Assembly: GCA_036946405.1 (NCBI GenBank)
Contig: JAQIJC010000001.1
Location: 1,495,001 to 1,559,000 of the forward strand
DNA length: 64,000 nt
Reading direction: 5' to 3'
From: Sphingomonas phyllosphaerae
Lineage (GTDB): Bacteria > Pseudomonadota > Alphaproteobacteria > Sphingomonadales > Sphingomonadaceae
Every line of letters begins with the position of its first letter. Within the stretch, counting starts at the first letter, position 1. The notes beneath the pieces are model-generated. The model saw only the letters and a list, made by a program, of their open reading frames with translations. It ran no database searches and was not told the origin of the DNA. Made by a program: the position numbers and the translations under genes. Of this stretch, positions 19,808 to 29,080 are shown one piece after another.

Positions 19808-20004
19808 CCCTCGCCCCTGGACAGGGGAGAGGGATAGCGGAGCTTGCCAGCTTGCTGGCTAGCGCAGCTTGGGTGAGGGGTTGAGCGAGCCGAAGGCTCG
19901 TGCGCTCGCTTTCGCGAGCGCCACCCCTCACCCAGCTTCGACTAAGACTTTGCTGCGCAAAGCCTAAGTCTGCGCAACCCTCTCCCCTCTGCGAGGGGCG
20001 AGGG
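19808..20004. repeat. Large composite palindromic repeat, about 200 bp
   Basis: Outer arms CCCTCGCCCCTGGACAGGGG..AGAGGG and CCCTCTCCCCTCTGCGAGGG..GCGAGGG are inverted, and inner arms GCTTGGGTGAGGGGTTG and CCACCCCTCACCCAGCTT are inverted too; further small hairpins lie inside (AGCCAGCAAGCTGGCA-like, GCTCGCTTTCGCGAGC). It looks like a non-coding mobile repeat (MITE-like) between convergent genes. It fills nearly all of the 300-bp gap 19776-20075; no gene is seen there. Confidence 0.8.
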
Positions 20005-20075
20005 CAGGGAAGGCAAGCATGAATCTCTCCTGTCCAGGGCAGAGGAAGACAAAGAGCCGGCACGCCCCAGATCGG

Positions 20076-20771
20076 CTATTTGCGGCGGAACAGGCAGTCG
20101 AATTCGACCGCCGAGGCGGGATCGTCCACCATCGTGTTGACGGTGCGGAACTGCGCAGGGACGAAGCCAAGCGCGTCGATATGCGCCAGCGCCTCGCTGA
20201 ACGACCAGAGCCCCTCATAGAGCGCGACGACCGGCAGCTCGAGCAACAGCGCGGTCGCCCGCGCGAGCGTCGCCGATGCACCGTCCAGCACCGCGCGCTC
20301 GTGCCCCTGCGTGTCGATCTTGAGAAAGATCGACCTCGCCGGATCATCGGCAAGCATGTCGTCGAGGGTTGCAATCGGCACCGTCTCGGTCCCGATCACG
20401 CGCGGGTCCACCGCCAGCCGCTGCGCAACGCCGTGGTCGAGCGCGTGGAGCGAGTTGAGCGTGTGATTGTCGTACAGGTTGATCTGCACCTCGCCGGGCG
20501 CTGCGCCGAGGGCGGCGCGCGACACCTGCCAGTTCGGATCGCGCGCGGCACGCTGTTCCAGCGCGGCGAAGACGTTCGACACCGGCTCGAACGAATGGAT
20601 GCGCCCGGCATAACCGCACTCACGCACCTGCCCGGCGAACTGGCCGAGGTTGCCGCCGACGTCGACGACCAGATCGATCGGGCGGGTGGCGATGAAATTC
20701 TTGAAGGTCGCGGCGCGCACCGCCTCAACACCGAAATGATTCAGGACCTTCTTGGCCACCACGTTCAGCAT
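20076..20771 (-). CDS. FkbM-family methyltransferase
   Basis: 231 residues from the ATG at 20771. SAM-binding motif I is VVDVGGNLGQFAGQVR (34-49), followed by IHSFEPVSNVF and LYDNHTLNSLHALD; motif FLKIDTQGHE near 149-158 is the FkbM-family signature, in which the Asp/His-containing strand follows the second domain. These enzymes O-methylate sugars or glycans. The gene stands alone between a repeat and the manganese catalase; no glycan cluster adjoins it, so the substrate is unknown. Confidence 0.88.
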   Translation of the reverse strand: MLNVVAKKVLNHFGVEAVRAATFKNFIATRPIDLVVDVGGNLGQFAGQVRECGYAGRIHSFEPVSNVFAALEQRAARDPNWQVSRAALGAAPGEVQINLYDNHTLNSLHALDHGVAQRLAVDPRVIGTETVPIATLDDMLADDPARSIFLKIDTQGHERAVLDGASATLARATALLLELPVVALYEGLWSFSEALAHIDALGFVPAQFRTVNTMVDDPASAVEFDCLFRRK

Positions 20772-20880
20772 CACCACCCCCCGGTCGTCCGAGGATGATG
20801 TCAGACCCGGTGCGGCGATGCCAGCCGAATTTCCCTGACGAGCGCCGGACGCCCTTTCGGCCGTCCGGCGATGCCGCGGG

Positions 20881-21735
20881 TCAGCCGATCTGCTTGTCCT
20901 GCGCGCCGCTGTCGGGGCGCGCCGGGCCGAGGATCGGCTCCTCGCCGAGCGGCTTGTTGGGGAAGACGGTAAATTCGCCGCGACCGTCGATCGACGGGCC
21001 GCTGGTCCAGCGACCTTCGGGGTAGCTGCCGTCCGCCGCGGTGGCGTAGAAATTGTAGTTGTTCTCCTGATCCTCCTGCTCCTGCAGGAAGCTGTTCGGG
21101 ATCGGGAGATTGGCCGCCGCGCCACCGAGTTCCTCGATCACCGCCAACCATTGCTGCTGGTGCATCGTGTCGCGCGCGATCATGTAATGGAGCATCTTCT
21201 TCATGCCCTCGTCATGTGCGGCGTTGAACAGCCGGACGGCCAGCACGCGCCCGGTGCTCTCGGCGGCGACGTTGCAATACATGTCGGCGGCGACGTTGCC
21301 GCTCGCATAGATGTGGCTCATGTTGAACGGCACGCCGTCGGAATCGATCGGCATCGCCGCGAGCCCGCCGGACAGCAGGTTCTTGTGGATCAGCCCTTCG
21401 ATCTCCTGCCGGCCGTTGCCACCGCCCATCACCGCGCCGACGATCCCGTCCGCGGCGCCTTCCTCCTGCAAAGAGGCCGGGGCCTTGTCGAGATTGAGCG
21501 CCACCGCGGTGGCGAGCATCTCGATATGGCCGATCTCCTCGGTGGCGGTGTGGAGCAGCATGTCGCGGTACTTTGGAGTCGGCGCGCGATTGCCCCAGGC
21601 CTGGAAGAAATATTGCATGCAGACGCGGATCTCGCCCTCCACGCCGCCGATCGCCTGTTGCAGCATCCGCGCGAAGGCGGGATCGGGCTTGTCGACCGTG
21701 ACGGGGTACTGAAGGCGCCTGTCGTGATAATACAT
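20881..21735 (-). CDS. Manganese catalase
   Basis: 284 residues from the ATG at 21735, with GGAG 8 nt upstream. Ferritin-like four-helix protein; di-manganese ligands are expected from GGVEGEIRVCMQYFF (Glu and the following helix), TATEEIGHIEMLATAV (ExxH), and later Glu in AAESTGR plus His in AAHDEGMKKM. It degrades hydrogen peroxide without haem and is often tied to desiccation or stationary-phase survival. The C-terminal 40 residues (PEGRWTSGPS) are the usual tail of the family. Confidence 0.93.
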   Translation of the reverse strand: MYYHDRRLQYPVTVDKPDPAFARMLQQAIGGVEGEIRVCMQYFFQAWGNRAPTPKYRDMLLHTATEEIGHIEMLATAVALNLDKAPASLQEEGAADGIVGAVMGGGNGRQEIEGLIHKNLLSGGLAAMPIDSDGVPFNMSHIYASGNVAADMYCNVAAESTGRVLAVRLFNAAHDEGMKKMLHYMIARDTMHQQQWLAVIEELGGAAANLPIPNSFLQEQEDQENNYNFYATAADGSYPEGRWTSGPSIDGRGEFTVFPNKPLGEEPILGPARPDSGAQDKQIG

Positions 21736-21890
21736 GCTGCTTCTCCGCTTGTGGGTACGGAGCGGCAATGCATGGGGGCGCGATTAGTCGTTCGGCGCGC
21801 GATATGAAAGCGCTTGTTTCTCAATGACCTAGATCAAATATTGTTCCATGTCAGGAGGAAAGTCGGTGCCGGTGAGACGAGCGCCGGCCT

Positions 21891-21915
21891 TCCCCTCCCC
21901 CGAAGGGGGAGGGGC
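21891..21915. repeat. GC-rich stem-loop downstream of gdhB
   Basis: CCCCTCCCCC gaa GGGGGAGGGG, a 10-bp perfect stem 10 bp past the gdhB stop. There is no T-run, so it may be a repeat or a 3' stabilising hairpin rather than an intrinsic terminator. Confidence 0.55.
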
Positions 21916-21924
21916 TTCAAGCGG

Positions 21925-24900
21925 TCAGCGCCCGAGCAGGACGCGCGCCTGTCCGGCGATCTGCGCGAGCATCGCGGCATTCGGGGCCTGTGCGTTGCGG
22001 GCGCGGTCGATCACCGCGCGGAATTGCCCGACGCGCGCGGCGTTCTTCGCCAGCCAGGCGTCGACCAAAGCGACCGGATCGCCCGTGCCGCCGCGACCGA
22101 GGAAATCGAGCCGCAATTGCTGGAAGTCGCGCGCGAGACCGGCGATCAACAGCCGCTCCCACGGGTCGCTGGGGTTGATGCGCGTCGCGGTGCCCTGTGC
22201 CCAGTCGAGCCCGAGCCCTTCGCCGAGCCGGGTGAAGGCGCGCGCGAGCTGCGTCTCGTCGATCGCGGCGCGCTCGCCGAGGTCGGCGAGCCCGACCGCG
22301 CCGTCCAGCTCGAACAGCCGCACGACGCTGAGCGCCAGATCGTGCGGCGCGCCCGCCGCCTCGAGCGTGTCAGCGATGCGCCGCGAATGCGCGCGCGCCT
22401 CGTCGAGCAGCAGGTCGTCGGTGGCGGCCGCGAGCCGGTCGATCCCGCCCGACAGCCGCGCGAGCACGGCGGAGGGGGCGGTGCCGGGCGCGGTGGCGCG
22501 GAGCAGGTCGGCGATCTGCGAGCGGACCGCGACCGCGACCTCGTCGAACAGCGCCAGCCGCCCGGCCTCGGGCATCGGCGTGGTTTCGATCGCCTGCCAC
22601 AGCGTGGCGAGCCCGAATTGCCGCTCGGCGACGACGAACATCGCGGCGATGTCGGCGAGCGTCGCGCCTTCCTCTTCGGCCAGCTCGAACGGGTGGAGGA
22701 TGCCGATGCGGTTGACGATGCGATTGGCGAGCTTGGTCGCGACGATTTCGTCGCGCAGGCGGTGCGCGTCGATCGCCTCCGCGAACCGCTCCTGCATCGC
22801 GCGCGGGAAGGCGGCGTGTAGGTCGGGGAGCAGCGCCGCGTCCTCGCCGAGCGACGAATGTTCGATCGCGTCCTGCAACGACAGTTTGGCGGTCGCCAGC
22901 AGCACCGCCAGCTCGGGGCGGGTCAGCCCGCGACCCTCGCCGGTGCGGCGCAGCAGGTCGGTGTTGCTCGCCAGCCCCTCGACCTGCCGGTCGAGCCGGC
23001 CCGATTCCTCGAACACCTCGATCAGCCGGACGTAGCTGGGCAGCGCCTGCGCGCCGCCGCGCTCGGCGATCGACAGGCCGAGCGTCTGGAGGCGGTTGTC
23101 CTCCAGCACCAGCCGCGCGACATCGTCGGTCATGCTGCCGAGCAGGACGTTGCGGTCCTCGAACGACAGCCGGCCCGCGATCATCTCGCGGTTGAGCGCG
23201 ATCTTGATGTTGACCTCGTTATCCGAGCAATCGACGCCGGCCGAATTGTCGATGAAGTCGGTGTTGATCCGCCCGCCGTGGCTGGCGAAGGCGATCCGCG
23301 CCGCCTGCGTGACGCCGAGGTTCGCGCCCTCGCCGATCGCGATCGCGCGGAGTTCCTCGGCATCGACGCGCAGCCGGTCGTTGGCGGGATCGCCGACGGT
23401 GGCGTTGTTCTCGGCCGCGGCCTTCACATAGGTGCCGATGCCGCCGAACCAGATCAGATCGGCCGGGCTCTTGAGGATCGCCGAGATCAGCGCGGTCGGC
23501 TCCATCCGGTCGGCGGTGATGCCGAGTGCGGCCTGCACCTGTGGCGTCAGGGGGATCGACTTCATGTCGCGCGCGAACACGCCGCCGCCCGCGGAGATCA
23601 GCGCCGGATCGTAATCGGCCCAGCTCGATCGGGGGAGCGCGAACATGCGGGCGCGTTCGTCCCAGCTTGCCGCCGGATCGGGATCGGGGTCGAGGAAGAT
23701 GTGGCGGTGGTCGAAGGCGGCGACCAGCTTGATCGCCTTCGACAGCAGCATTCCGTTGCCGAACACGTCGCCCGACATGTCGCCGCAGCCGACAACGCGG
23801 ATCGGCTGCGTCTGCACGTCGACGCCGCGCTCGGCGAAATGGCGCTGGACCGACACCCACGCGCCCTTGGCGGTGATGCCCATCGCCTTGTGGTCATAAC
23901 CCTGCGACCCGCCGCTGGCGAAGGCGTCGCCGAGCCAGAAGTCGCGGTCGAGCGCAATCTTGTTCGCGACGTCGCTGAACGTCGCGGTGCCCTTGTCGGC
24001 GGCGACGACGAAATAGGGGTCCTCGCCGTCGAGGATCGTCACGCCCTGCGGGTGAACGACCGTGCCGTTCTCGATGTTGTCGGTGATCGACAAAAGCGTG
24101 CGGATGAAGATGCGATACGCCTCGGTCCCCTCCGCGAGCCAGGCGTCGCGGTTGGAGGGGGCGGGGAGTTGCTTGGCGTAGAAGCCGCCCTTCGCGCCGG
24201 TCGGCACGATCACCGCGTTCTTGACGCGCTGTGCCTTCATCAGCCCGAGGATCTCGGTGCGGAAATCGTCGCGACGGTCGGACCAGCGCAGCCCGCCGCG
24301 TGCGACCGGGCCGGCGCGCAGATGGATGCCCTCGACGCGAGGGCTGTAGACCCACACTTCGCGCCACGGCAGCGGAGCGGGGAGGCCGGGAATCTTGGCG
24401 CTGTCGAGCTTGAAGGCGAGCGCCTCGTTCGCGGCTTCGGTGAAGGCGTTGGTGCGCAGCGTCGCGTCGATCACCGCGCGGAAGGCGCGCAGGATGCGGT
24501 CGTCGTCGATCCCGGTGACCGCGTCGAGCCCGGCGTCGATCACGCTTTGCGCCGCGTCGGCGTCGGCGGTCGCGGCGGGATCGTGGACCGCGACGAAGCG
24601 CGCGACCAGTGCCTTGGTCACGTCCTTCACGCGGGTCAGCGTGTCGACGACATTGGCGGGGCCGTAGCTCATCCCGGCCTGCCGCAAATAGCGATACCAG
24701 GCGCGGAACAGCACCACCTCGGACGGCGACAGCCCGGCCTCCAGCATCAGCCGGTTGAAACCGTCATCCTCGGCGCGGCCTTCGAGCACCTGCGCCAGCG
24801 CTTCCTGCAAGGTTTCGGCGCTGGCGAGCACCGCGGGGATGTCGGCCTTGGTCTCGAGCGTGAAATCGTGGATCGAGCTGCGTTCCTCGTCGGTCAGCGC

Positions 24901-26553
24901 GGTCGGCATTTCCTCGATCACGCGGAAGCCGAAATGTTCGAGCGCCGGCACCGCGTCCGACAGCGCGAGCGGGCCGCCCTGCCGATAGACCTTGAGGTGG
25001 AGCATCCCGTCGCCGCCGGCGGTGAAGCGCACCTCGCGATCGGCGTCGCCGACGAGATTGGCAATCGACACGATGTCGCGCGCCGCCTCGTCGGCGGTCG
25101 CGCCGGTGCGATAGCGGACCGGGAAGGCTGCGGCGTGGCGCAGCGCAAGCCGGGCGGCGCGCGCCGGGCCGACCTCGTCCGCCAGCGCGGCTTCGATCGA
25201 CGGCGCCCAGCCGCGCACCATCTTCTCGAGCTGCGCATCGAGCGTCAGCGCATCGGGGAGCACGCCCGCGCCGCGCAGGTCGATCGTGTAGCGGAGCAAC
25301 GCGACGCGCCCGTCCTCGACGCTGGTCGACCAGTTGAGCACCTGTCCGTTGGCGGCCTCGGCGAGCATCTCGCCGATCGCGACGCGGCGCGCGGTGGTCA
25401 TCTCGTCGCGCGGCAGCCATACGAACGCATAGAGGTGCCGGCCGAGCGGGGAGGGGACCAGCACCAGCTTCGGACGCGGACGGTCGGCGAGGCTCATCGC
25501 GGTGAGCGCCAGCTCCTCCATCGATGCCGCGCTGATCGCGGTCATCAGGTCGTGCGGCAGCGTCGCGATCGCGTGGGTCAGCGCCTTGCCGGTGTGACCG
25601 GCGGGGTCGAAGCCGAACTTCGCCTCGCTCGCCGCGAGGCGCTGGCGGAGCACCGGCACGCTGCGCGGCGGGGCGTTGAGCGCCGCCGAGGTCCACAGCC
25701 CGGCGTGGATCGACAGACCGGTGACGCGCCCGCCGGTGTGGAGCGGCACCACCAGCAGGTCGAGCGGGACGCGGCGGTGGACCGGCGAGATCAGGCTCGA
25801 CTTGAGCAGCAGCGGCGCCGCATTGCCGGCGACGAAATAGTCGACCGCCAGCCGCCGCGAGCGGTCGGCGAGGATCGGCACCGCATGGTCGTTGACGACG
25901 ATGCCGAGCGGGGCGGCGGCGTCGACCGTGCCGTCGGCGTGCCAGCGCTCATGCCCCAGCAGCGTGAAATGCCGGTCGAGGAACCAGCGCAGCAGCGCCG
26001 CGCCTTCCGGATCGCCGCCCACGTCGTCGATCACCCCGGCATCCGCCGCCAGCGTGCCCTGCATCGCGCGCCAGTCGCGCACCGCGACGCGGACGTCGGC
26101 TAGCAGCCGCTCGATCTCGTCGGTCAGCGCGCGCCGGTCACGCGCGTCGACGCGTTCCAGCTCGATATAGATCATCGATTCGGGCCGACCGTCGGCATCC
26201 TCGATATCGGTCAGCCGCCCCTCGGCATCGCGCGAGACGCGGATCACCGGGTGGATGACGCGATCGACCGCAATGTCGCGGTCGCCGATCGCCGCCGCGA
26301 CCGAATCGACCAGGAACGGCATGTCGTCGTTGACGATCGCCAGCCGCATCCGCCGCCGCGCGCCATCGCCGGGCAGTTGTTCCAGCGCCAGCACCGGCGT
26401 GCCGGGCGCGCGCACCGCGGCGGTCTGCGCGAGGAACGCTGCGGCCTCCGCCTGCTTGTCCTCGCCGAAGCCGGCAAGCTCGCCCGGCAGCGCGCGATAG
26501 GTGAGCCGCGCCGCCAGCGCAGCAGACAGTATCTGAAGAGACTTTTCCGGCAT
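21925..26553 (-). CDS. gdhB: NAD-specific glutamate dehydrogenase, large (GDH-180) type
   Basis: 1542 residues, the size of the large class of NAD-GDHs (L_180). It oxidises glutamate to 2-oxoglutarate and ammonia, feeding the TCA genes seen upstream. A long N-terminal region with ACT-like modules (about 1-650) precedes the catalytic part with GGLRWSDRRDDFRTEILGLM and VPTGAKGGFYAKQ (substrate Lys), followed by the NAD domain and an extended C-terminal helical region. The opposite strand has a 1081-codon open frame, which is a GC-codon artefact. No neighbour forms an operon with it. Confidence 0.96.
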   Translation of the reverse strand: MPEKSLQILSAALAARLTYRALPGELAGFGEDKQAEAAAFLAQTAAVRAPGTPVLALEQLPGDGARRRMRLAIVNDDMPFLVDSVAAAIGDRDIAVDRVIHPVIRVSRDAEGRLTDIEDADGRPESMIYIELERVDARDRRALTDEIERLLADVRVAVRDWRAMQGTLAADAGVIDDVGGDPEGAALLRWFLDRHFTLLGHERWHADGTVDAAAPLGIVVNDHAVPILADRSRRLAVDYFVAGNAAPLLLKSSLISPVHRRVPLDLLVVPLHTGGRVTGLSIHAGLWTSAALNAPPRSVPVLRQRLAASEAKFGFDPAGHTGKALTHAIATLPHDLMTAISAASMEELALTAMSLADRPRPKLVLVPSPLGRHLYAFVWLPRDEMTTARRVAIGEMLAEAANGQVLNWSTSVEDGRVALLRYTIDLRGAGVLPDALTLDAQLEKMVRGWAPSIEAALADEVGPARAARLALRHAAAFPVRYRTGATADEAARDIVSIANLVGDADREVRFTAGGDGMLHLKVYRQGGPLALSDAVPALEHFGFRVIEEMPTALTDEERSSIHDFTLETKADIPAVLASAETLQEALAQVLEGRAEDDGFNRLMLEAGLSPSEVVLFRAWYRYLRQAGMSYGPANVVDTLTRVKDVTKALVARFVAVHDPAATADADAAQSVIDAGLDAVTGIDDDRILRAFRAVIDATLRTNAFTEAANEALAFKLDSAKIPGLPAPLPWREVWVYSPRVEGIHLRAGPVARGGLRWSDRRDDFRTEILGLMKAQRVKNAVIVPTGAKGGFYAKQLPAPSNRDAWLAEGTEAYRIFIRTLLSITDNIENGTVVHPQGVTILDGEDPYFVVAADKGTATFSDVANKIALDRDFWLGDAFASGGSQGYDHKAMGITAKGAWVSVQRHFAERGVDVQTQPIRVVGCGDMSGDVFGNGMLLSKAIKLVAAFDHRHIFLDPDPDPAASWDERARMFALPRSSWADYDPALISAGGGVFARDMKSIPLTPQVQAALGITADRMEPTALISAILKSPADLIWFGGIGTYVKAAAENNATVGDPANDRLRVDAEELRAIAIGEGANLGVTQAARIAFASHGGRINTDFIDNSAGVDCSDNEVNIKIALNREMIAGRLSFEDRNVLLGSMTDDVARLVLEDNRLQTLGLSIAERGGAQALPSYVRLIEVFEESGRLDRQVEGLASNTDLLRRTGEGRGLTRPELAVLLATAKLSLQDAIEHSSLGEDAALLPDLHAAFPRAMQERFAEAIDAHRLRDEIVATKLANRIVNRIGILHPFELAEEEGATLADIAAMFVVAERQFGLATLWQAIETTPMPEAGRLALFDEVAVAVRSQIADLLRATAPGTAPSAVLARLSGGIDRLAAATDDLLLDEARAHSRRIADTLEAAGAPHDLALSVVRLFELDGAVGLADLGERAAIDETQLARAFTRLGEGLGLDWAQGTATRINPSDPWERLLIAGLARDFQQLRLDFLGRGGTGDPVALVDAWLAKNAARVGQFRAVIDRARNAQAPNAAMLAQIAGQARVLLGR

Positions 26554-26626
26554 GGGCGAAGCTATGCGCCCCGGATGCGTCTAGCTCAAGCGTTGCCGTA
26601 CTGCATTGGTGCAGCGTCGGATTGCG

Positions 26627-27865
26627 TCAACGCAGGCGGCGCAGCACCTGTGCCGCAAGCTTCGCATCGTCGCCGACGGTGCCGACGACGACGATCCCCG
26701 TTGCGGTGGCGCGGCCGAGCAGCACGACCGGCGCACCTTCGTCGAGCCCGCTGTCGATGGCGAGTTCGGCGAGTGGCGCTCGCGCGGCGAGCGGCAGTGT
26801 CGGGGCGGCGTGATCTTCGTCGGGCTGCCGCTGGGCGCGTTCGCTTGCGACGATACCTTTGATGCCGCCCTCCGCGCGCTCCAGCGCGTGTGCGAGTGCG
26901 CCCGCGGCAACGCCGCTGCGCTGCGCCCAGGCGAGGACGGTGGCGGCCTCGGTCAGTCGCGTCTTGTCGTGGTCCGCGCCGAAGACGAGCTTGGCGATCG
27001 CGGTCATCGGTGCGCGCGCCTGGACGCGGATATCGGCCGCGGCAAGCAATTCCTCCAGCCGCGCCGGATCGGCGGCGGCGGCGAGCGCGACGTCATGCGC
27101 GCGGCCGAGCGCGCGATAGAGCGCGGCATGGCTGCGCAGCCGCGCCGCGCGCGCCACCGCGGCGCTGTCGCGTGCGGCGGCGAGCAGATCGTCGAGCGTG
27201 GTGGCGGCGACCGCGGGTTCCGGCGCCGGCGCGGCGGCGCACGGACCGTCCGCCCATACGCCGCCGGGCAGCGGATCGTGGCGCGGCGCGCGGATCGCGG
27301 CCGCCAGTTCGGCGTCCAGCCCGGCCTGATCGTCGGCCGCGACCAGTTCCTTCCAGTTGATGACGCCGTAGACATAGTCGATCGACTGCGCATCGGACGA
27401 GAAGGGCATCAGGATGCCGCGGTACATCGTGTTGTGCCCGCGTATGCCGGTGAATTCGGCCTCGAACCCGATCGGCGCGCGATTGGCGATGATCTGCAGA
27501 TAATGGTCGGTCAGCCGCGACAGGAGCGAGCGCGACGGCACGTCGGAGATGCGCGCGATCGACAGGTCGACGGCGCATTCCTCGCGCAGCGCGCGGCCGA
27601 TGAACTGGATCGCCGGATCCTCGACGCCCTGCGAGAAATCGAGCAGCACGCTGTGCGCGCCGAAATCGGCGATGCTGTCGGGATCGAGATCCTCGATCGC
27701 GGGATAGGACCGCCCGCGCAGCAGCGACACCCAGTGATTGTAGGCGCGCACATGCATCCGGCGCTCGTCGGGGCCGATCGGCGCCGGCGATTCACCCACG
27801 CCGCCCTCGGTAGGGTCGTCGTCCTGGCGAAGATCGTCGTAGCCGTGCGCGCTGTCCATGCTCAT
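26627..27865 (-). CDS. PAS-domain protein (PAS_5-like), unknown output
   Basis: 412 residues from the ATG at 27865; an alternative start lies 27 bases upstream. The first half (about 30-190) resembles the alphaproteobacterial PAS_5 family: RAYNHWVSLLRGRSYPAIED, then LLDFSQGVEDPAIQFIGRAL and a C-terminal YVYGVINWKEL strand. The second half is Ala-rich and helical, with no recognised output domain. Such proteins are thought to sense or regulate envelope or motility functions, but no specific role can be read here. It is the last chromosomal protein gene before the tRNA and island. Confidence 0.75.
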   Translation of the reverse strand: MSMDSAHGYDDLRQDDDPTEGGVGESPAPIGPDERRMHVRAYNHWVSLLRGRSYPAIEDLDPDSIADFGAHSVLLDFSQGVEDPAIQFIGRALREECAVDLSIARISDVPSRSLLSRLTDHYLQIIANRAPIGFEAEFTGIRGHNTMYRGILMPFSSDAQSIDYVYGVINWKELVAADDQAGLDAELAAAIRAPRHDPLPGGVWADGPCAAAPAPEPAVAATTLDDLLAAARDSAAVARAARLRSHAALYRALGRAHDVALAAAADPARLEELLAAADIRVQARAPMTAIAKLVFGADHDKTRLTEAATVLAWAQRSGVAAGALAHALERAEGGIKGIVASERAQRQPDEDHAAPTLPLAARAPLAELAIDSGLDEGAPVVLLGRATATGIVVVGTVGDDAKLAAQVLRRLR

Positions 27866-28021
27866 CGTCCGTTCCGGCGAGCGGCCTGTCATTCGGCCGG
27901 ATTCGCGGACATGCTTGTGCCCGGTGGATGGTAAAGGCCCGGTAAAGCCGCGAAGCGCTTGTCAACGCCGCCGGCCGCTGCTAAGCGCCGCCTCCACGAC
28001 GTTCCGACGCGGAACGCACGG

Positions 28022-28097
28022 GCCGCTTTAGCTCAGCTGGTAGAGCATCGCATTCGTAATGCGGGGGTCACAGGTTCGAGTCCTGTAAGCGGCACCA
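28022..28097 (+). tRNA. tRNA-Thr (anticodon CGU)
   Basis: 76 nt with encoded CCA. Acceptor arms GCCGCTT and AAGCGGC pair fully, the D-loop has AGCTCAGCTGGTAGAG, and the anticodon loop TTCGTAA gives CGU (reads ACG); the T-arm is CAGGTTCGAGTCCTG. The 3' part from 28082 is repeated at 49329, so the 3' end of this gene was supplied by the integrated island. Confidence 0.97.
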
Positions 28098-28098
28098 C
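28082..28098 (+). other. attL of the genomic island (17-bp core)
   Basis: CCTGTAAGCGGCACCAC, the 3' end of the tRNA-Thr gene including CCA plus one base. Identical to 49329-49345. Confidence 0.88.
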
Positions 28099-28289
28099 AT
28101 ACTTTCACTAATTTCGTGAGATTACAGTGCTGTAGCGGCAGGCGACTCATGCGCTTCCCCTCAGGCGTTCCCACATTCCCGTGCGGCTTGTTCCGAACAG
28201 GTGCGAACAGTGGCGGCTTACGCGACTCGCTGTATAGGTCTTTCTCACGCTTCCTGATGCAGTCGGTCTGGGTAGCCAGGAGACCGACG

Positions 28290-28526
28290 TTGACCGCCTT
28301 CCACCCCGTTCCGCCAGCAAAAGCGATCCAGCTTGTCGAAGCGGCCGGCGTCCCGAACGCCGCGCAGCTCATCCGCGACTTCACCGCAGCCGGGTTGGTG
28401 AAGTCCTACGCGCTGGTGCTGGAGACGATCGAGCCGGCTGGCCGCAGGACGTGCGTACGAGGCGGCGCAGTACCAGCGGGGCTATGGCAGCGGATCGTTA
28501 GCGATGGTGTCGAGGATGCAGCATGA
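28290..28526 (+). CDS. Hypothetical protein at island left end
   Basis: 78 residues if started at the TTG at 28290, which has AGGAG 7 nt upstream; an ATG at 28257 has no good ribosome binding site. The N-terminal half (AKAIQLVEAAGVPNAAQLIRDFTAAGL) looks like a helix-turn-helix or helical pair; the rest contains RRTCVRGGAVPAGLWQRIV. No family recognised. Immediately followed by a DNA-binding protein gene, so both may form a small regulatory unit at attL. Confidence 0.55.
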   Translation: MTAFHPVPPAKAIQLVEAAGVPNAAQLIRDFTAAGLVKSYALVLETIEPAGRRTCVRGGAVPAGLWQRIVSDGVEDAA

Positions 28527-28538
28527 ATCGGTGGTACC

Positions 28539-28928
28539 GTGCGGCTGACCGGTGCCGATCTGATCGGGGGCAAGCCGGCCGTTTCTATCACGGGTATTGG
28601 GTTCAACGACAAGGATCTGCAACGGCTGATAGAGCACCAGCAGGGAGGCGCTCCCAAGCCCGCGGCCAAGAAGGCGCCCGTCGCGACCGTTGAGCATGTT
28701 GATGTACCACAACCTTTCACAACGCCGAAGCGTCGACCCGATCCAAGCGCCATCCCAGATGGGGCGTTCCTGGCCACGGTGAAGCAGGTTGAGGCAGCGT
28801 TGGGTTTCGGCCGGACGAAGGTCAACGAGCTGATGAACCAAGGGCGTTTGGAGCGGGTGGCAATCGACGGCGGCGTGCGGATAACTGTGGCGAGCGTCAT
28901 GGCTTTAGCCGGAGCGACCGAAAAGTGA
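28539..28928 (+). CDS. Helix-turn-helix protein, excisionase-like
   Basis: 129 residues, GTG start 12 bases after the previous stop. The last 50 residues (FLATVKQVEAALGFGRTKVN, then ELMNQGRLERVAIDGGVRIT) match the HTH_17/AlpA pattern: a winged helix-turn-helix ending in a basic recognition helix and a short beta wing. The N-terminal 75 residues are Pro/Lys-rich and probably flexible. At the tRNA end of the element it may act as a recombination directionality factor or repressor. Confidence 0.65.
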   Translation: MRLTGADLIGGKPAVSITGIGFNDKDLQRLIEHQQGGAPKPAAKKAPVATVEHVDVPQPFTTPKRRPDPSAIPDGAFLATVKQVEAALGFGRTKVNELMNQGRLERVAIDGGVRITVASVMALAGATEK

Positions 28929-29080
28929 GGCTTCGTTTCAGCAACGCGGTTATGCCAGCGATCAGCGGGTAAGCACCAGATTGCATTTCGTTATAGAGCC
29001 GATTGGCCCACGCGCAAAACCTGACGAAACTGTAGCGGCATGGATGGACAGGAAGTCGCATTGGATCATACAGATGCCGT

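Noticed and set aside
22858-26103. 1081-codon plus-strand open frame opposite gdhB
   Set aside because: Low-complexity Arg/Gly/Asp/His composition typical of the antisense frame of GC-rich genes; gdhB explains the region fully.
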